64,000 bases of DNA from Apostichopus japonicus (Eukaryota; Echinodermata; Holothuroidea; Aspidochirotida; Stichopodidae). A program made the translations under genes and the position numbers. The number at the start of each line of letters is the position of its first letter. The stretch's first letter is position 1. The DNA is taken from positions 451,001-515,000 of the forward strand of contig NC_092575.1 in assembly GCF_037975245.1 (NCBI RefSeq), given 5' to 3'. The notes under the pieces are model-generated. The model saw nothing but the letters and a program-made list of their open reading frames with translations. It did no database searches and was not told the origin of the DNA. Below, in pieces: positions 39,001 to 45,226 of this stretch.

Positions 39001-42000
39001 TTATTATGTCGGTCACGTCAAACTCAGTTTTGCAATTAAATCGAGTCAACCCGAGCTGTATGACAGCCAAGTCAAATGCGACCAAAAAAGGGTATTGATA
39101 AACTCTTCTTGTACACAAGTTTACCTTATTAATATTTATCTGTTGACAAGAAAATTATGGAAAGTAGAAAATAATAAAATCATCCAATGAAAATAACCGA
39201 TAAAAGCGATTTGTCTGACCAATCCTATGTTTTATCATTAAGAAACCTTTACTATTCATTTTCAAGATTTTAAATAAATTCATTTTCTGATACTTTTTTT
39301 TTATTGGGGGGGGGCAAGATATCCACAGGGACTCGATCGTTATCTGTTTTAATGATAAAATTCCAATTTTCATTCTGTAGATTTTGTTTTCTAAAATACA
39401 CAAAAGAAAAGTCATAAAACATAAATAGAAAAAGCGTAATAAGAATTTGAGTAGATTCTTAGTGCAGTGACCGCTGTTTGATTAGGCTATATCAATTTCT
39501 AGTCTTTATGATCATCGCTCACTTAGGGAATGCAGGAGCTGTGCAGGGAATATCATTTTAAGTCATTTGAAGCCTCAAGCAGTCGCTACTGTTTCGATGC
39601 TACCGGCAAACTGATTCCGCGATTTCGCCTTGTCGAAAGATTGAGGATTTTAGTATGGTTAAAGGGAGATCCCGCAGTACGACATAGACGTTGTGATATT
39701 GATTTCCTTTGATTCCAAGTATCTCTAAGCTATATGTGTGTGTGTGTGTGTTTTGTGAAACTATAATACATTTTGGATAAACATTGAACTTTTTTGATGG
39801 ATTGTCACGTGCTTAGCATCCAGATAACCGATGGATATCTTTCAAAACCGTTCTAGATGTCATAGACATTTTCGGATAGCGAAATTTGTTTTGTCTCGTT
39901 TGGTCAGGAGTATCTTAACTTGTATATATTGCAATTATCGGAAAGATCGGTAACTCTTAAACTGGGGAACCTTGTATTCCATCCACTTGATATCACTTGA
40001 TATCCACTTGATATCACTTAATATCACTTTATTTGTTATCGATGTGACGCGAGACGCAGTCTTCAACAACAGTAACAGAGAATAACTGTTGTGGGAATGT
40101 TGTGAACATGTGACGTCAAACGTCAGATTATCTCTGTTAAACATTGCAGCGGTAAGCATGCGTTATGAACACTACAGCAAAGGCAAACAGATACAAATCA
40201 ACTTAAACTTTCTCTTAAGAAGAATGGTTCTATGGAAACAAATGATTGATTGTTTGGCATGCATACCCCTTTAAGTTTGTAAGGTATCTCTCTCTCTCAA
40301 TCAAGGAGCCTGTTTGAGTTCCCTGCCTCAATCTTCGTCTCTGTTCAGTTGGAATACAGATCAAGTTCTCATCGTCGCCTAATACTCAGATCAATCGGCC
40401 AACACAAGTCAGATTTGGGAGAAAGATATTCCCAAATAAAACTCGAGAGGCCAGGAAAGATTAATTGAACCCAGGCGATCACTCTGCCCCAAGGCTAGTG
40501 TTAGAAACGGCGTCCATTCTTCTCCGTATCATAGGATAGTCAACAATTGACTGCCGAAATAGAGGGAGTCATATGAACCGCTGGCGATGACAGGAATCAG
40601 TTAACTTCGTAAGAACTTTGAAAGTCCGATGCAAACTTTCTTTGTAGTAGTAACACTTCAAAGACAATTTCACGTTATGATTAACGTTAATGTCATTATC
40701 AACACAATTACAAAGTAGAGCTAAAACAAATGTCATACATCATCAATTAATTCATAAACGTAAAAAATCATCTAAAATTGTTTCATAAAAACAGTAAAGC
40801 AAATCTTGAAGTGATTTCTGTGTAATAAACACTTTGTCTTGCACTCGTGACGTCATATGTCGTCTTGGTGAATACAGAGTCTCGGATAGTCACATTGAAT
40901 ACATAGTCTTGGATAGTCACATTGAATACATAGTCTTGGATAGATCATATATGTTCCAACAGATGATAAGATTATTGACATGTCGGGATGGGCTTTCACA
41001 ATTGTTGTTTAGCTTCGCTGATCATTGGCGGTCAGCATAAACTGGAACTAAGTTTTTCCGATCATCATCATTAAGATAATGTTATAACCTTTTCAACCAG
41101 CAAATGGGGATTGCTAACGACCATAACAGTAAGATCCAAGAGTAGAAGAGGATTATAAATATTTACAGCAAATACTCAACTTTACGTGGCTACACTCCTT
41201 GTCACAATTATTCAAATATACATATAATTAGGTTCTATTGGTGTCAGTAGTGTTCACGCTAATGGTGTCAGCAGTGATCATTCAGTTCGCATAATCCGAC
41301 TGGTGTCAGTAGCGGTCAATTTATTTCATCTATAGATGATCTATCACCGTGTCAGCAGTGATCTAATGAATTCTCCTAAACGGGCGCATTGGTGTCAGCG
41401 GCGTTTATATAACTTCACCTATATAAAAATATTCGATTGGTGTCGGTAGTGGTAACTATTTTATGACAAGATGGATGTTGTTGCCTGCGTTAGTAAATGT
41501 ATCACAAAGTTATGAATTGCACGTGATTTTCATGTTTGTCTCCATCTTTTCCTGGCAGGAGAATGTTCCCTACGTTTCAAGTTAAAATGTCCGGTATGGA
41601 TCCAATGGCAGAGTATATTCTACTAATGGACTTTGTCCCGGTGAGTTTCCGTCACCATCGGTTGGTTATAATACAGTAAAACAGAAGACTATAGCTTTAC
41701 AACAGAGCGACTGCATAGATGGTTTCTACTATTTTAGAAAGTTTATTTCGAGGCTTCGTTGTATACCACTATTTCTTATTTCATTTGCAAAGTTTTGAAT
41801 TTATGCCTGTTTTTGGATTATGAGAGAGATAATGTTTTCATGGATAATGCCGTTTACAGGTACATGATCTGTTCTTTAATGGTTGTGTGTTGAGAAATGC
41901 TTGTAGATATGCGTTGTGCAAGATTGTGTTGAATAGGTTGATAAACTGAATGAAACAAACAAGAATGCATCAGTTTTATGTTTGATGTTGTAGGTGGATG

Positions 42001-45000
42001 ATAAGAGATACCGGTACGCCTTTCACAGTTCCAGTTGGTTGGTTGCGGGTAAAGCTGACCCCGAAATGCCAGGTCGGATCCATGTTCATCCTGATTCTCC
42101 AGCCAGGGGTGCCTTGTGGATGAAACAAATAGTTTCTTTCGACAAATTAAAGTTAACAAACAACTTACTAGACGATAATGGTCACGTGAGTAACTAATAA
42201 TAATCAAACACTGAATATTCATTTCGCTTCAACTGCTGAGTGCTTGAAGCACGACATAATCATATAATAATTAAAACGTTTGGTATATGCAGATAAAGGA
42301 AGTCCTGATCCAACTTAATGCTGGAAAGAAAATGTTAGCTCATGTTCCACTTGAAACGTTACTTTGAAATTGATGTTTGTGAAGAGCCAGTCTGCGTGGC
42401 TCTAAGGTATTTGAGGCACTTCTCAAATTGATGTTATGGAAGCAAAAGCGAATTAATATCAAGTAAAATTTCAATTTTCAAATTGATACCTTCTCAAGAG
42501 TCATAGCTGACTCTATCGGTAGTGACATTTCAAGTTTAAGAATTGTCAGTCCTATTTCATGGCGTAATTTTTATCTAGAAGGAGTGTCACTATAAATAAA
42601 TATTGTCAAACTAACTTTGTCTGCAGATTATTTTGAATTCAATGCACCGATATCAGCCGAGGTTTCACGTGGTACATGTTAGCGGCCGCAAGGACTTCGA
42701 TGATGCCCCGGAGAGAGATTTCAAAACATTTTTCTTTTCAGAGACACAGTTTACAGCAGTTACTGCATATCAGAATCACAGGGTAAGGATATCAGTGTAA
42801 CATGCATGGGAATGTACTCATTATACTCATTTTTGCTGTATATCATAACATGGGCTGTTCGGCTAATTCCTTCGAGGATATTAGGCCTAATAATAGTTTC
42901 ATTTCAGCATTCGAAACCACAAACAATATGGCGCTTATGACTGAATATGACGCCTAACCAATAGCTACGTATACCAAAAGGTTCCAATTCATTTAATATA
43001 CGTTAATTGACCTGACAACCTCAAAATAACGAGCTATATTCTTAAATACATCCCAACAACATACCTATTACAAAATGACTAAGAGATCAAATTTAGAGTA
43101 ATTATACAAGATAAATCTTTAACCTAGTTTCAACTTCCCTTCAATAAAGGAAATTATCATTGAATGCTAGTTAAATTAAATTAGTAGCCTTTCCGAAACT
43201 AGTGCAAGTTAAAAACCAATTAACCAGGGTCAATCACCCCTCGGTCATCACTGTCATCGGAAGCAGACGGATTCGAGCTGTAGAGGCTCTCTGGTTGGAT
43301 GTCGCGTGTCCACAAACCGGAGGGGTGGGGTCGGGAGGGAGGGGGCGCAGGCGCGGCGGAACTGAAAAATTATTGGGGGGGCTAATGTGAGGAGACTATC
43401 TCAGCGGAGCGCCACCATCGGTTGTCGCGGAGCGTACAAGAAAATTTTGGGTTTTTTCAAACCCCCAGATGGCCGGAAACGGCACTTCCCGAGTGTTTTA
43501 TACTGCGAATACCTAGCCCTAAAATATGGGTCCCAAGCCTGCAATTTCTCAGATTGCACGTAAAAGTCTGTAAAAACATTGTAATTTGTATATTCGATGG
43601 TGTTTTAAGAGAATAGCTATTACTCGTAGTGTACTCGCAAAGACGTTTTTGAGTGTAGTAAGGGCAGTGGCGGAGCTAGGGGTATTGATCAGAGGGGCAA
43701 GAATGGTCTGTAGGGGCGCTTTTGACACTATCTAAGCGGAGCGCCACCACAGGTTGGCGCGGAGCGTAGAGAAAATTTTTGAGTAAAGATATTCCCTAGA
43801 TTGCAGGAAATGATCCTTTCCGGGCCTTGCTAATTGGCAGATAAACGGAGAATAAATAGGTGTCGTCGCCATTTTGTCGGAAAATTACACCAACAGAATA
43901 TGGCAAATGTCAAAAGGTAGATGAGAGCGCAATAAAATAGTCAATAATCGCGAATAAGTAAAAAGTAGTGAAAAGCTGAAATGAGGGCCAGCAGTCCATT
44001 TGAGTCCGTCAGGGGGGGGGGGGGGGAGGCATCCGCCCCCTGACTGTATGGACGCTCCGCCACTGAGTAAGGGGATGTTGGAGAACTGGCTGAAATGATG
44101 CAAGTCATTGGCCTAAGACGAAGTTGTGTTGCGCTTACCGGTACTCACACTCACTGCTTCCACTTTTCACGGGGCGTGAAGACGCGGTTGAGGTGACAAT
44201 GTGGTCTATAGCCAGGGGACGGGCCGAGGGTCCCCAGCATTTACTAAAATTATTACACCTATATAGTATACGTGTGCATCGGACAGATCGACAAGTATGT
44301 AATGAAAAATGGACAGATGCACGTTTCGGAGCCTTGGTAAATATTGGGGGGGCTTATCATGCATTTGCCCCCTCAACTTTTTCATTGGGGGGCTGAGCCT
44401 CCCCCCCCCCAAGCCCCCCCGGTTCCGCCGCCACTGAGGGGGCGTGGGAGTTAGCATAGAAAAGTTATTCTTGAATTGTATTAAGGGACAAAACTTTCTT
44501 TTGCACTTACAAATTTCTTACAACAACTGGACATGGATGGCCCTAAATAACAATGATAGCAGTGTTTTTACATACATACACACACACACAAAATAACATC
44601 GAGCTTATATGAGCTATAAATTATGAACAAATAGATAAAGTTAGCTGCAATATCTCAATTATTAGCCGGTGTGTCGCCTTGAAGCAGGTTTCTCTTGGAG
44701 AATGTCTGCAAACATGTGTCCTATCTTTTCAAGATGATGACGTATTGAGAGATAAGTCCCTGTGGAAGTATAACAAACTAGGTTAAGCAGAATCCGCCAT
44801 CTTGGGATTCAACTTCTAGATCGTGCATGACATTTGCGGGTACAGATCCCCCCCCCCCCACTCTTCCTCACCCCCATCACCTGCAAAGTTCATAATTCTA
44901 CATTCATACATACATCATTCTGGGCTTATATTGTTGATTCTAAGGGGTGGGGTTATCTACCATTTAACCAATTTAGCGGCGATAAGATATTTCACTATTT

Positions 45001-45158
45001 TTCAGATTTTCAATTTATTCCATCACGTGGGTAGGCTAAACGGATGTTTAAGTTCATACCCAAGCACGTGTTAACGCACAGACCAGACACACAATCTTGT
45101 ACGTATTAGTTTACCAAACCTTTCTCGTATGTTCTCATCACCATATTGAGCGCATACA

Positions 45159-45226
<68 letters not shown>

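Larger units (their letters stand above)
37096..41558 (+). other. Rest of Tbx1/10 intron 2
   Basis: No exon was recognised. The open frame at 37084-37359 spans the right TIR end, has no splice context and no family resemblance, so it is not called. There are short arrays at 39,975-40,030 (CACTTGATATCA), 40,865-40,945 (27 bp unit) and 41,230-41,460. Confidence 0.5.
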
